Part shown: positions 24,312 through 32,360 of the stretch, piece by piece | Layout of the letters: every line of letters starts with the position of its first letter | How positions within the stretch are numbered: position 1 is the first letter of the stretch | Program-made: the position numbers and the translations under genes | The notes under the pieces: generated by a model | What the model saw: only the letters and a program-made list of their open reading frames with translations | The model's database searches: none | What the model was told of the DNA's origin: nothing | NCBI GenBank assembly: GCA_964579305.1 | Contig: CAZOGY010000025.1 | Coordinates: 1 to 32,360, forward strand | Length of the DNA: 32,360 bases | Origin: JBCBWG01 sp964579305 | GTDB taxonomy: Bacteria; Pseudomonadota; Alphaproteobacteria; Rhizobiales; Hyphomicrobiaceae | Direction of reading: 5' to 3'

Positions 24312-27116
24312 TCATCGCTCCTGTTTTCTCAAGAAGAAAGCGGCGATGGCTAGAAATGCGGGCACGAATAGCGACAGTGCCAGGATATCTGCTGTGATAT
24401 CGGCGAATCCGAGGCCTTTGGTAAATGTACCGACGCTTGCGTGCATGTAATATGTCGTGGGCCACAATATACCCATGACATGTGCACCACCTTGCAACGA
24501 TGAGACGGGCTGCAGAAAGCCGGAGAAAAGGAATGTGGGCATCATGGACAAGATCGCCGTTGCAAAGACGGCTGCGACCTGGCTTGACGTGAATGTCGCA
24601 ATAAGTAAGCCGTAACCGGTTGCAGCGAAGGCATAAAAGAATGCCGCCAAAGCCAACGTCAGCGCGCTGCCCTTCATCGGCACACCGAAGATGTTGGCAA
24701 CGATCAAAGCCATCAGCACAAAGTTCGCCAACGTAATAGCAACATAGGGCAGTTGCTTTCCAATCAGGAACTCCAGTCTTCGGCTGGGTGTGACGTAGAA
24801 GTTCACAATCGTGCCGATCTCTTTTTCACGCACGACGCTGACGGCCATGAGTATGGCTGGGAAAAGGATTAATAACATCGCGGGAACAGCGGGGCCGATC
24901 GCATAGATGCTTTCAAATGTCGGATTATAAAGGTAGCGCACGGTCATTGTGCTTGGCGGTGCAGGTGCGGCGCCGCCTGACACGGTGATCCATCGCGCAA
25001 CAAAGTTGCGATGAACGCCGGCGACATAACCTTCGATCGTTGCAGCACGCATTGTGTTTGCGCCGTCAATCCAGGCGGAAATTTCCGGTGTGCCGCCCTG
25101 CCTTAATGTGCGGCCGAACGACGGTGGGATCTCGATTGCGACGGTCACGTCGTTGGCTTTCAGGCGCCGCTCAAGTGCCTCGCTGTTTAAGATTGCTGCT
25201 TTTTGTTGGAAATAACGCGACCCGCTGAACTCGGAAACGTAGGCGCGGCTTGCGGGGCTTTGGTCCTGGTCAAGGACGGCAAAGGTCACGTTTTCGACGT
25301 CGGTGGTAATGCCGTAGCTGAAAATAAATAATAGGATCGTTGAGCCGATGAACGCAAAGCCGAGCCGTACTGGATCGCGCAGGATTTCGCGCGTTTCACG
25401 TAGCGCGTAGGCAAACAGTCGGCGTACGCTCAGGCCGGTATTTGCGGCAAAGGTTTGTTTGTTTTGCGGTGTGGACGTTTCATTTGCGTTGTTTCCAAAG
25501 GGGACGCTGGTTTGATCGGGCAGGCTTTGATCGCGCCACGCTGCGCCGGGTTGCTCACGGCTGTCGCCGCCGTCTTGGTCATCAAGCGCTTCTTGCATGT
25601 AGGCGATAAACGCTTCGTCGAGTGATTGTGCGTCTTTGGAAGCGATCAAGTCATCAGGTTTTCCGGCTGCAAGTACTTTTCCAGCATGCATTAAGGAGAT
25701 GCGGTCACAGCGGAGCGCCTCATTCATAAAGTGCGTGGAGACAAAGATCGTCACATTTTCATTGCGCGAAAGCTCAAGAAGGATTGTCCAAAACTCGTCA
25801 CGCGCGATGGGGTCGACACCGGACGTCGGCTCGTCGAGTATCAGCATCTCGGGCTGATGGAGGATGGCAATGGCAAGCGAGAGGCGTTGGCGCACACCCA
25901 GCGGCAGCGTGCCTGACAGGTCGTGCGCATAGCGTTCCAGGCCGAAACGCTGCGTGAGTTCTGCGATCCGTTTATTGGCATGATCGCGAGGGAGATGGAA
26001 AAGCCTGGCATGCAAATCAAAGTTCTGACGGACGGTCAGTTCGCCGTAGAGTGAAAACGATTGTGACATATAACCGACCCGCCGGCGCATGCTGCGGGTA
26101 CCGGCCTCGATGGTTTGGCCAAATAAAAACGCTTCGCCCTGAGTGGGAGCGAGCAAACCGGTCAACATTTTCATAGTGGTGGTCTTGCCGCAGCCATTCG
26201 AGCCGAGGAAGCCAAAAATCTCGCCCCGACCGATCGTGAAATCGACATTATCGACAGCGGTGAAACTGCCAAATCGGCGGGTCAATCCCCGTGCCACGAT
26301 CGCTGGGGCACCGTCGGTGGCGGTCCGTTCTGTGATAATAAGGGGGGCGGCTTTTCTCCGATCGTTTTCTGGCAAAAGCGCAATGTAGGCCTGTTCGAGA
26401 TCATCTGTCCCGGTGCGGGTCAGAAGCTCGTGGGGTGAGCCCGATCCGATAATCCGGCCGGCATTCATTGCAGCAAGCCAGTCAAACGCGCCGGCTTCTT
26501 CCATATAGGCGGTGGAAACGATCAGCGTCATGGAGGGGCGCTGCGTTTTGACCGAATTAATAAGCTCCCAAAACTGCCGTCGCGAAAGCGGATCAACGCC
26601 GGTTGTGGGTTCATCGAGAATAAGGAAATCGGGGTCGTGGATGAGCGCGCAGCACAACCCGAGTTTTTGCTTCATGCCGCCGGACAGCGCCCGGGCCTGG
26701 CGCTCCACGAAGGGATGGAGCCCTGTGGCCCGCGTGAGTTGTCCGATCCGGCTTGCGCTCTCGCGCGGGCCGTGTCCGTAGAGCTGTGCAAAGAACGCAA
26801 GGTTTTCTGTAACTGTCAGATCCATATAGAGGTTTTTGCCAAGGCCCTGCGGCATGTAGGCAATCCTTGGACCGACCCGTTCGCGCGCACGGACGTCGGC
26901 AAGGTCATGACCAAGCACCGTAACTTGGCCTGTCTGGATTTGGCGTGAGCCCGCCAGCAGGCCCATGAGCGTTGACTTTCCAACACCATCAGGCCCGATC
27001 AGGCCGATCCGTGCTCCCGCTGGAATGGCCAGGGATACGTTGTCGAGTGCGCGCTGGCTTCCGTAACGGTGGGTCAAGCCAGAAACGTGTGCAGCGATTT
27101 GGTTTGCCTGTTCCAT
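24312..27116 (-). CDS. Fused ABC transporter, two ATPase domains plus ABC-2 permease (RbbA-like)
   Basis: 934 aa, close to the roughly 910 of E. coli RbbA/YhiH. First ATPase: Walker A GPDGVGKST at residues 41-49, signature LSGGMKQ at 144-150, Walker B FLILDE at 164-169. Second ATPase: Walker A GSNGCGKTT at 305-313, Walker B LILDE at 425-429, but the signature reads LPLGVRQ at 404-410 in place of LSGGxxQ, so one composite site may be inactive. Helices of the ABC-2 permease follow from about residue 575, after a low-complexity Gln/Ser/Asn linker. RbbA was described as a ribosome-associated ATPase, yet this operon context suggests membrane export; both claims come from the family, not from this sequence. 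It lies 13 bases after the HlyD-like gene. Confidence 0.92.
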   Translation of the reverse strand: MEQANQIAAHVSGLTHRYGSQRALDNVSLAIPAGARIGLIGPDGVGKSTLMGLLAGSRQIQTGQVTVLGHDLADVRARERVGPRIAYMPQGLGKNLYMDLTVTENLAFFAQLYGHGPRESASRIGQLTRATGLHPFVERQARALSGGMKQKLGLCCALIHDPDFLILDEPTTGVDPLSRRQFWELINSVKTQRPSMTLIVSTAYMEEAGAFDWLAAMNAGRIIGSGSPHELLTRTGTDDLEQAYIALLPENDRRKAAPLIITERTATDGAPAIVARGLTRRFGSFTAVDNVDFTIGRGEIFGFLGSNGCGKTTTMKMLTGLLAPTQGEAFLFGQTIEAGTRSMRRRVGYMSQSFSLYGELTVRQNFDLHARLFHLPRDHANKRIAELTQRFGLERYAHDLSGTLPLGVRQRLSLAIAILHQPEMLILDEPTSGVDPIARDEFWTILLELSRNENVTIFVSTHFMNEALRCDRISLMHAGKVLAAGKPDDLIASKDAQSLDEAFIAYMQEALDDQDGGDSREQPGAAWRDQSLPDQTSVPFGNNANETSTPQNKQTFAANTGLSVRRLFAYALRETREILRDPVRLGFAFIGSTILLFIFSYGITTDVENVTFAVLDQDQSPASRAYVSEFSGSRYFQQKAAILNSEALERRLKANDVTVAIEIPPSFGRTLRQGGTPEISAWIDGANTMRAATIEGYVAGVHRNFVARWITVSGGAAPAPPSTMTVRYLYNPTFESIYAIGPAVPAMLLILFPAILMAVSVVREKEIGTIVNFYVTPSRRLEFLIGKQLPYVAITLANFVLMALIVANIFGVPMKGSALTLALAAFFYAFAATGYGLLIATFTSSQVAAVFATAILSMMPTFLFSGFLQPVSSLQGGAHVMGILWPTTYYMHASVGTFTKGLGFADITADILALSLFVPAFLAIAAFFLRKQER

Positions 27117-27129
27117 TACGGGCGCTTCA

Positions 27130-28131
27130 TCAAGAGCCAGTGGTGGGCTGGGGCGGCGGGACGAACGTTTTGTTGAGCCATGCGGGCCAGTCGGGTGGGT
27201 CTGAGCCTGGCCGCACGTAGGCTACGCCGCGGATGCCGGTTTTCACGAAATCAATATGTTTCTGGACGAGTTCAGTTGGGACGCGCACTTTCACACGAAA
27301 CATCAGCTTTTCGCGCTCGCTGGCGGTTTCGACCTGCTTGGGCGTAAACTGAGCCGTCGGCGACACGAACGTGACCGTGGCCGGGATCGCAAAATCTGCG
27401 CCGTCGACGACGATGCGGGCCTCAGAACCGATCGCAAGCCGATGGGCGGTGCCCGCGACCAGAAAAATTTCCATATAGACTTCGGTGAGATTGACGAGTG
27501 TCAGCACCTTGCCGCCTGCTGGCAAAACTTCGCCGGGTTCGGCAAGACGGTAGAGCACCCGGCCGACGGTTGGTGACACCAAGCGGCCATCGGCGATTTG
27601 CGTCATGATTTCCTTTTTCGCCGCTTGCGCCGCATCGACGCCGCGCTCGCGGGAGACCAGGGCGGCCTTGGCTGCTTCAAGCGTTGCTTTTGCGACATCG
27701 CGCTGGCTGAGCCGGGTGTCGTAGGTCTCCTGGCTTGTATGGCCGCGTTTGAGCAATTCGCTTGCTCGATTGAGTTCGCGTTCGGCCAGAAGCAAATGCG
27801 CTTTGGCCTGGGCAATTTGAGCCTGGGCTTGGGCTACGGCGCTTTGCGCGCTGGCAATTTCGGCTTCTGCCCTGAGAAGCTGCGCGCGAAGCTGGGCGGT
27901 ATCGATCCGGGCAAGAACGGTTCCGGATTTGACGAGATCGCCTTCGCGCACCGCAACGTCTGCAACGCGGCCAGAAATTTTGGTTGAAATGTCGACCAGT
28001 ACGGCTTCCACGCGTCCGTTGCCTGATGAAATGCCCTCAGGCAAGGGCTTGCCGTCACCGTTGTTGAAGGCAAAGTACCAGAGTGCCAGTGCAACCGCGA
28101 CAATCGCAGCGACGATCTTGATATTCGGCAC
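27130..28131 (-). CDS. HlyD-family periplasmic adaptor (YhiI-like)
   Basis: 333 aa, GTG start at 28131 with AGGGGA six bases upstream. An N-terminal membrane anchor covers about residues 5-22. A first lipoyl half follows (RVEAVLVDISTKISGRVADV), then a long Ala/Gln/Glu-rich coiled-coil hairpin about residues 75-190, the second lipoyl half around GRVLYRLAEPGEVLPAGG, and a beta-barrel domain. This is the membrane-fusion adaptor that joins an ABC exporter to an outer-membrane channel such as TolC. It opens the operon with the RbbA-like and YhhJ-like genes. The C-terminus ends in a Pro-rich tail. No outer-membrane factor gene is found nearby, so a distant one must serve if the pump is tripartite. 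Confidence 0.92.
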   Translation of the reverse strand: MPNIKIVAAIVAVALALWYFAFNNGDGKPLPEGISSGNGRVEAVLVDISTKISGRVADVAVREGDLVKSGTVLARIDTAQLRAQLLRAEAEIASAQSAVAQAQAQIAQAKAHLLLAERELNRASELLKRGHTSQETYDTRLSQRDVAKATLEAAKAALVSRERGVDAAQAAKKEIMTQIADGRLVSPTVGRVLYRLAEPGEVLPAGGKVLTLVNLTEVYMEIFLVAGTAHRLAIGSEARIVVDGADFAIPATVTFVSPTAQFTPKQVETASEREKLMFRVKVRVPTELVQKHIDFVKTGIRGVAYVRPGSDPPDWPAWLNKTFVPPPQPTTGS

Positions 28132-28524
28132 GACAATCCCCTGCGTCGGCGCTTGTTCTCAGTGATTACCAGCCAGCGCCGGGGTGGCGCTGACAGGGCG
28201 CATCTCAGAACATCCAGCCGTCGTGAGTGCGCTGCCGGACGGCAGCGCCCATCCGGCTCACGTATCGGCGAATGCTGGCATATCAATCGGCTAGCAGACC
28301 TGCGCGAGGGAGATCTTGCGAAAGATCAACTGGCGGCTTCCCCCGGGAGGCCGTGGCAACTGGCCCGTCGTTCAAGCCGCATGGGCTGCGTGCGCGGCGT
28401 CAGATCGCCGTCGTGTGTGGTCGCGATCGACCCGTGCCAGCTTCGCTGTGTCCGGCTTGGGCTTGAGCCAGAATGGCAAGCAATTAAACTGGTGTGCGCG
28501 GCAAAACAAAAACGGGAGGAACGG
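28132..28524. other. Divergent intergenic region between adaptor and dioxygenase genes
   Basis: 393 bases that must hold promoters for the leftward export operon and the rightward dioxygenase. One frame stays open through it into the dioxygenase gene, but its translation is Arg/Cys-rich without protein character and the ribosome site at 28514-28519 marks the true start. The hairpin at 28229-28248 is the one clear structure. I see no convincing promoter boxes. Confidence 0.55.
28229..28248. promoter_or_regulatory. Strong hairpin in divergent spacer
   Basis: GCGCTGCCG (28229-28237) and CGGCAGCGC (28240-28248) are perfectly complementary around two bases (effectively an 8-bp stem with a four-base loop). 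An outer pair, CGTGAG (28222-28227) and CTCACG (28257-28262), could extend it with an asymmetric bulge. It could be a leader structure or an operator; no gene ends here, so a terminator is unlikely. Confidence 0.5.
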
Positions 28525-29391
28525 ATGTCTCTGGAAGCCAAGCGGGTTTCGCCCGCCGCCGGCGCTGAAGTCAGCGGAATTGATCTGAAGACCCTTTCGG
28601 ACGACGCGTTTCGCGCCCTCTATCAACACTGGTGTGATGCCGATGGCGTCCTGGTCGTGCGTGGGCAAACGCTTCCGGAAGCCGACCATGTTGCATTTTC
28701 ACGCCGGTTCGGGCCGATCTATGATGACCCAGATACGATCCCGATGAGCCACACGGTTTCAAAGTATCTGCATCCCGACTGGCCGCAGATCTACCGGGTT
28801 TCGAATATTACAGACTCAAACGGTGAACCTCTGGGCCGGCGAAAAGCGGGGACCTATTGGCATTCCGACGTGTCGTATTTAGAGAACGGTGCCAAGGCCT
28901 CGATCCTGCATGCGATGGAAATTCCGCCCTATGGCGGCGACACGATGTTTGCCAACTTGACGGCGGCGTATGAAGCGCTGTCGGATACAATGAAGCAAAT
29001 GATTTCCGAACTGCGTGTGGTGCACGATTTCAGCGTTGCGGGCAAAGGCTGGAGCCACGAGGTCAAAGCCGATGAAGATTTGACATCGCGGACGCGGAAT
29101 GTGCATCCGCTTGTGCGCACGCATGCCGACACGGGCAAGAAGTCGCTGTTTATAAATCGTGGCTTCACGTCGCATATTGAGGGATTATCTCCTGCAGAAA
29201 GCCGTGGCCTGCTGGAGATGCTGTATGCGCACACCGAGCAGCCGGAATTTATCTATCGCCACCGATGGCAAACGGGTGACGTGGTGATCTGGGATAATCG
29301 CTGTATCATGCACTGTGCTGTTTCGGATTATCCCGATGGTCACCGACGCTATATGCACCGCACCACCGGGATTGGCGAACGGCCTTTCTGA
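28525..29391 (+). CDS. TauD/TfdA-family Fe(II)/2-oxoglutarate dioxygenase
   Basis: 288 aa. ATG 28525 follows GGGAGGA. The iron ligands are His113 and Asp115 (in WHSDVSY) and His263 (in IMHCAV, after WDNR), and Arg279 in YMHRTT is the probable 2-oxoglutarate-binding Arg. All four key residues are therefore present and the length matches the family (about 280-300). Such enzymes hydroxylate taurine, 2,4-D, alkyl sulfonates, alkylsulfates and many other small acids, so the substrate cannot be fixed from the sequence. It is a cytoplasmic enzyme. It is divergent from the export operon and precedes the rhamnose genes by 94 bases, but a shared transcript with them is doubtful as the functions do not match. 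Confidence 0.93.
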   Translation: MSLEAKRVSPAAGAEVSGIDLKTLSDDAFRALYQHWCDADGVLVVRGQTLPEADHVAFSRRFGPIYDDPDTIPMSHTVSKYLHPDWPQIYRVSNITDSNGEPLGRRKAGTYWHSDVSYLENGAKASILHAMEIPPYGGDTMFANLTAAYEALSDTMKQMISELRVVHDFSVAGKGWSHEVKADEDLTSRTRNVHPLVRTHADTGKKSLFINRGFTSHIEGLSPAESRGLLEMLYAHTEQPEFIYRHRWQTGDVVIWDNRCIMHCAVSDYPDGHRRYMHRTTGIGERPF

Positions 29392-29485
29392 TTGCGCATG
29401 ATCCGCTCGTGTGCTCGGTACGTTGGCGTCGCACCATCCTTGCGCGAGCTGGCGCATCAAGCGTCCGGTTTCAGGAGAAAGCACT

Positions 29486-30040
29486 GTGATTGAACCACTC
29501 GCGATCCGCGATGTCGTTGTTGTGCAACCAAAGATCTTTCGGGACGCGCGTGGTTTCTTTTCTGAAACCTACAACCAGAAGAGCCTGGCAGAAGCCGGGC
29601 TCACAACGACGTTCGTTCAGGATAATCACTCGCTTTCGCGCGAGGTTGGCGTTGTTCGCGGACTGCACTTCCAGTCGGAGCCACATGCCCAGGGTAAACT
29701 GGTTCGCGTTGTCCGCGGCGCGATTTTCGATGTGGCCGTTGATATTAGGGTGGGATCGGCGACCTTTGGGCACTATGTGAGCCGAGAGCTTTCAGCGGAG
29801 AATTGGGAACAGCTTTGGGTGCCACCGGGGTTTGCCCATGGGTTTTGTACGCTCGTTCCCGATACCGAAGTTGTTTATAAAGTCACGGAATTTTATGCGC
29901 CGGACTGTGACCATGGTGTTTTATGGAATGATCCGGATATTGGCATCGATTGGCCGGTCGAGCCAGAAGCGGCGATATTGTCAGACAAGGACCGGGTGCA
30001 GCCGCGTCTCGCCGACTTGCCAACCTATTTTCGCGTTTGA
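29486..30040 (+). CDS. rfbC: dTDP-4-dehydrorhamnose 3,5-epimerase
   Basis: 184 aa. GTG 29486 is chosen because AGGAGA lies at 29473-29478; the upstream frame to 29411 is not protein-like. Typical RfbC/RmlC landmarks: DARGFFSETYN near residue 20-30, FVQDNHSLSREVGVVRGLHFQ with the catalytic His in GLHFQ, GKLVRVVRGAIFDVAVDIR, and WVPPGFAHGFCTL. It epimerises carbons 3 and 5 of dTDP-4-keto-6-deoxyglucose, the third step towards dTDP-L-rhamnose used in O-antigen or other surface glycans. It is first in a cluster with rfbB and rfbD, and is separated from rfbB by 142 bases. Confidence 0.95.
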   Translation: MIEPLAIRDVVVVQPKIFRDARGFFSETYNQKSLAEAGLTTTFVQDNHSLSREVGVVRGLHFQSEPHAQGKLVRVVRGAIFDVAVDIRVGSATFGHYVSRELSAENWEQLWVPPGFAHGFCTLVPDTEVVYKVTEFYAPDCDHGVLWNDPDIGIDWPVEPEAAILSDKDRVQPRLADLPTYFRV

Positions 30041-30049
30041 TGGCAGTTT

Positions 30050-30063
30050 GCCGAGAGCTCGGC
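30050..30063. other. Short palindrome between rfbC and rfbB
   Basis: GCCGAG (30050-30055) and CTCGGC (30058-30063) are separated by two bases, nine bases after the rfbC stop. It is small and lacks a T-run, so it is noted without a function. Confidence 0.35.
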
Positions 30064-30182
30064 CGTAGGGATGGGGACGTGTTGCCAGTATGGTCGCGCA
30101 TGCGGGCTGCACCCTTCCCAAAATCAGTTGGGGCCGATAACGCCCCATGGCAATCGTATCAACCAGCTTTTAGGGGGCAGAG

Positions 30183-31310
30183 GTGCGGATCATCGTTACC
30201 GGTGGCGCGGGATTTATCGGATCTGCCGTTTGTCGGCATCTAGTTGGTGATCTCGCGCACGACGTTCTCAACATCGATTGCTTGACCTATGCGGCAAATC
30301 CCGCATCGCTGGCGCCCATCGATGCGAACCCGCGCTATGCGTTCTGCAAAGCCAACATTTGTGACCGTGCTGCGATGGACGCTGCTTTTAAGGCCTTTGC
30401 TCCTGACGCTGTCATTCACTTGGCGGCAGAAAGCCACGTCGACCGCTCCATTACCGGTGCTGATGCGTTTATGCAAACCAATATTATGGGAACCTATACG
30501 CTGCTTGAAGCGACGCGCGCTTATTGGTCGGCGCTGACTGATACGGCAAGAGAGACGTTCCGTTTCCTTCATGTTTCAACCGATGAGGTTTACGGATCGC
30601 TGGGGCCTGAAGGGCTGTTTCACGAGAGTACGCGCTATGATCCCAGTTCGCCCTACTCTGCCAGTAAGGCGGCGTCAGATCATATCGTCATGGCATGGCA
30701 TCGCACCTATGGTGTGCCTACGCTGATTTCGAATTGTTCGAACAATTATGGGCCTTATCAATTCCCAGAAAAGCTGATCCCATTGATGGTATTGAATGCG
30801 CGAGACGGTCAATCACTTCCGGTTTATGGAGATGGAAAGAACGTACGGGATTGGCTGTATGTCGATGATCACGCCCGCGCCCTGGTCACGATTTTGACCT
30901 GCGGAAAGCTTGGTGAGACGTATAACGTGGGGGGGCGCAATGAACGGACCAATATCGATGTTGTCCGCCAAATTTGCGCTTTAATGGACCGTCATCGCCC
31001 AACCGGTGCGCCGCATGACCGCTTGATCAAATTCGTTGCCGATCGGCCGGGGCACGATGCGCGCTACGCAATCGATGCAACCAAGCTCGAAACCGAACTG
31101 GGTTGGCGTGCGATGGAAACGTTTGAAACGGGGATTGCCAAAACGGTGGCCTGGTACATGGAAAATGAAGCGTGGTGGGCGCCGTTGCGGGATGGCTATG
31201 GTGGCGAACGCCTTGGGCTTTTTGACCGCACGGAGCCGGCGACCGATGCCGGCGCAAACATCGAAGCGCTCAGCGGCGCGGACGCGGCGCGGAGGGAGCA
31301 AGAGCGATGA
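30183..31310 (+). CDS. rfbB: dTDP-glucose 4,6-dehydratase
   Basis: 375 aa, GTG start at 30183 with a GGGGGCAG site upstream. The N-terminus MRIIVTGGAGFIG is the NAD-binding glycine-rich loop (residues 7-13). HLAAESHVDRSI, STDEVYGSLG (active-site Asp-Glu) and YSASKAASDH (Tyr and Lys of the extended SDR triad) are present, as is NNYGPYQFPEKLIP. Extended SDR of normal length with some extra C-terminal residues. It converts dTDP-glucose to dTDP-4-keto-6-deoxyglucose, the second step to rhamnose. Its stop overlaps the rfbD start by four bases. Confidence 0.97.
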   Translation: MRIIVTGGAGFIGSAVCRHLVGDLAHDVLNIDCLTYAANPASLAPIDANPRYAFCKANICDRAAMDAAFKAFAPDAVIHLAAESHVDRSITGADAFMQTNIMGTYTLLEATRAYWSALTDTARETFRFLHVSTDEVYGSLGPEGLFHESTRYDPSSPYSASKAASDHIVMAWHRTYGVPTLISNCSNNYGPYQFPEKLIPLMVLNARDGQSLPVYGDGKNVRDWLYVDDHARALVTILTCGKLGETYNVGGRNERTNIDVVRQICALMDRHRPTGAPHDRLIKFVADRPGHDARYAIDATKLETELGWRAMETFETGIAKTVAWYMENEAWWAPLRDGYGGERLGLFDRTEPATDAGANIEALSGADAARREQER

Positions 31311-32215
31311 AAGTCTTGCTTATCGGTCGCAGCGGCCAGGTTGCCCAGTCGCTTTTGGCGGTTGAATGTCCGGCCGATATTGAACTCGTGGCGGTGGGGC
31401 GCCCGGAATTGGATGTGACGGACGCGGATTCTATTGCTGCGGCGTTGGCTGTGGTTGCGCCCCATGCGGTTATTAATGCGGCCGCATACACCGCTGTTGA
31501 TCGTGCCGAGAGCGAAGATGACGTCGCGCAGGCACTGAATGCGGACGGGGTTGGCAAACTTGCCGAGAAATGTTCTGAAATAAACGTGCCGCTCATACAT
31601 ATTTCAACGGACTATGTTTTTGATGGCGCGAAAGATACAGCTTACCTGGAAACCGATCCTGTTGGCCCGCTTGGTGTTTATGGTCGGACCAAGTTGGCTG
31701 GCGAGCGCGCCGTTGCCGCCAAGCTGAAGCGCCACATAATTTTGCGGACGTCGTGGGTTTACAGTCCGTTCGGACAAAACTTTGTCAAAACAATGCTGCG
31801 GTTGGCTGGCGAGCGTGAGACGTTGAATGTGGTTGATGATCAAGTTGGAACGCCGACCTATGCGCCGCATCTTGCCGAGGCGATCATTGAGATTTTGAAG
31901 CGAATTAAAACGACGCCCGCGCGGCAAGTGCCGTGGGGGCTTTATCATGCGGCCGGTCAAGGTGAGACGACATGGTGCGGTTTGGCGCGAACCGTTTTCG
32001 AAATTTCAACGGCGCATGGCGGCCCGGCCGCGCATGTCGATGCTATAACAACTGCGGAATACCCGACCGCGGCGCGGCGTCCAGCTAATTCACGGCTCAA
32101 TTGCGACAAGCTTGAGCGGGTTTTCGATATCCGGCTACCGCCGTTGTCGGACGGTGTCCGGGATTGCGTGACGGCGCTGTTGCTTGAAGCCGGGCAAACG
32201 TCAGCAGGCGCCTAA
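31307..32215 (+). CDS. rfbD: dTDP-4-dehydrorhamnose reductase
   Basis: 302 aa. ATG 31307 overlaps the rfbB stop (ATGA), so translation is coupled. It has the Rossmann start MKVLLIGRSGQVA, AAYTAVDRAE, STDYVFDG and YGRTKLAGE (Tyr and Lys of the SDR catalytic pair), and LRTSWVYSPFGQNFVKTM, all characteristic of RmlD/RfbD. It reduces dTDP-4-keto-L-rhamnose to dTDP-L-rhamnose with NAD(P)H, the last step. The thymidylyltransferase rfbA, which starts the pathway, is not in the window and may follow beyond 32360. Confidence 0.96.
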   Translation: MKVLLIGRSGQVAQSLLAVECPADIELVAVGRPELDVTDADSIAAALAVVAPHAVINAAAYTAVDRAESEDDVAQALNADGVGKLAEKCSEINVPLIHISTDYVFDGAKDTAYLETDPVGPLGVYGRTKLAGERAVAAKLKRHIILRTSWVYSPFGQNFVKTMLRLAGERETLNVVDDQVGTPTYAPHLAEAIIEILKRIKTTPARQVPWGLYHAAGQGETTWCGLARTVFEISTAHGGPAAHVDAITTAEYPTAARRPANSRLNCDKLERVFDIRLPPLSDGVRDCVTALLLEAGQTSAGA

Positions 32216-32360
32216 AGCACTCTCCGATGTTACGGCATTGCGTTGCGAGTCCCAGAGCGGATGAAATTGCGCGATTACCCACCAGATAGCGCATTTTTCG
32301 CCAACTATGGCGTGTCGCATGAAATGCGCCTCGCTATAGGCAGTTGCGCTCACGTCGCTA
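32216..32360. other. Terminal stretch without a supported gene
   Basis: 145 bases after rfbD to the window edge. No start with a good ribosome site, hairpin or RNA gene was recognised. Confidence 0.5.

Noticed and set aside
28153..28524. N-terminal extension of the TauD-like gene
   Set aside because: The frame is open but the translation is not protein-like, and GGGAGGA directly before 28525 plus the family length favour the shorter protein.

Overview
The window reads as accessory chromosome of an alphaproteobacterium with moderately high GC. The grounds are strong GAG/GGAGG ribosome sites, a TRAP transporter with a FadR-type regulator, a short-chain dehydrogenase that closely resembles Caulobacter xylose dehydrogenase, a PhnA-like membrane protein of the Rhizobiales type, and an imelysin/di-heme oxidoreductase cluster. 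These family calls come from reading the translations; no database search was run. No rRNA, tRNA, insertion sequence, prophage or CRISPR array was seen.

Layout. (1) 285-3111: two envelope proteins in tandem, one PhnA-like with an internal duplication and one multi-helix protein of the conserved-TM-helix/MscS-related kind carrying a DNA-binding-like C-terminus, closed by a rho-independent terminator. (2) 3162-4398: a SnoaL/NTF2-like small protein on the minus strand and an unrecognised Cys-rich protein on the plus strand. (3) 4452-9551: a tight plus-strand operon of imelysin, di-heme oxidoreductase, second imelysin and DUF1513 protein, a periplasmic set usually tied to iron handling. (4) 9749-14820: a TRAP transporter (dctP-dctQ-dctM, minus strand), its divergent FadR/GntR regulator, and a convergent xylose-dehydrogenase-like SDR. 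A palindromic 11-mer occurs at both ends of the regulator gene. (5) 15031-19509: a seven-copy 8-bp tandem repeat, then a minus-strand operon of ROK regulator, second di-heme oxidoreductase and CRTAC1/FG-GAP protein with overlapping genes. (6) 19674-23061: a xylF-xylH-xylG-like sugar ABC transporter divergent from the ROK gene. (7) 23186-28131: a yhiI-rbbA-yhhJ type export system. (8) 28525-29391: a TauD/TfdA-type dioxygenase. (9) 29486-32215: rfbC-rfbB-rfbD for dTDP-L-rhamnose, running towards the window end.

How the parts fit. Regions 4-6 look like a sugar or sugar-acid utilisation island: two uptake systems, two regulators and an NAD(P)-dependent aldose dehydrogenase of the oxidative (Weimberg/Dahms) type. 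The surprising element is the secreted heme protein and beta-propeller protein translationally linked to the sugar-type ROK regulator. A second di-heme oxidoreductase of the same broad family sits in the imelysin operon about 10 kb away. The rest (efflux pump, envelope proteins, rhamnose synthesis) is cell-envelope biology without an evident link to the sugar island.
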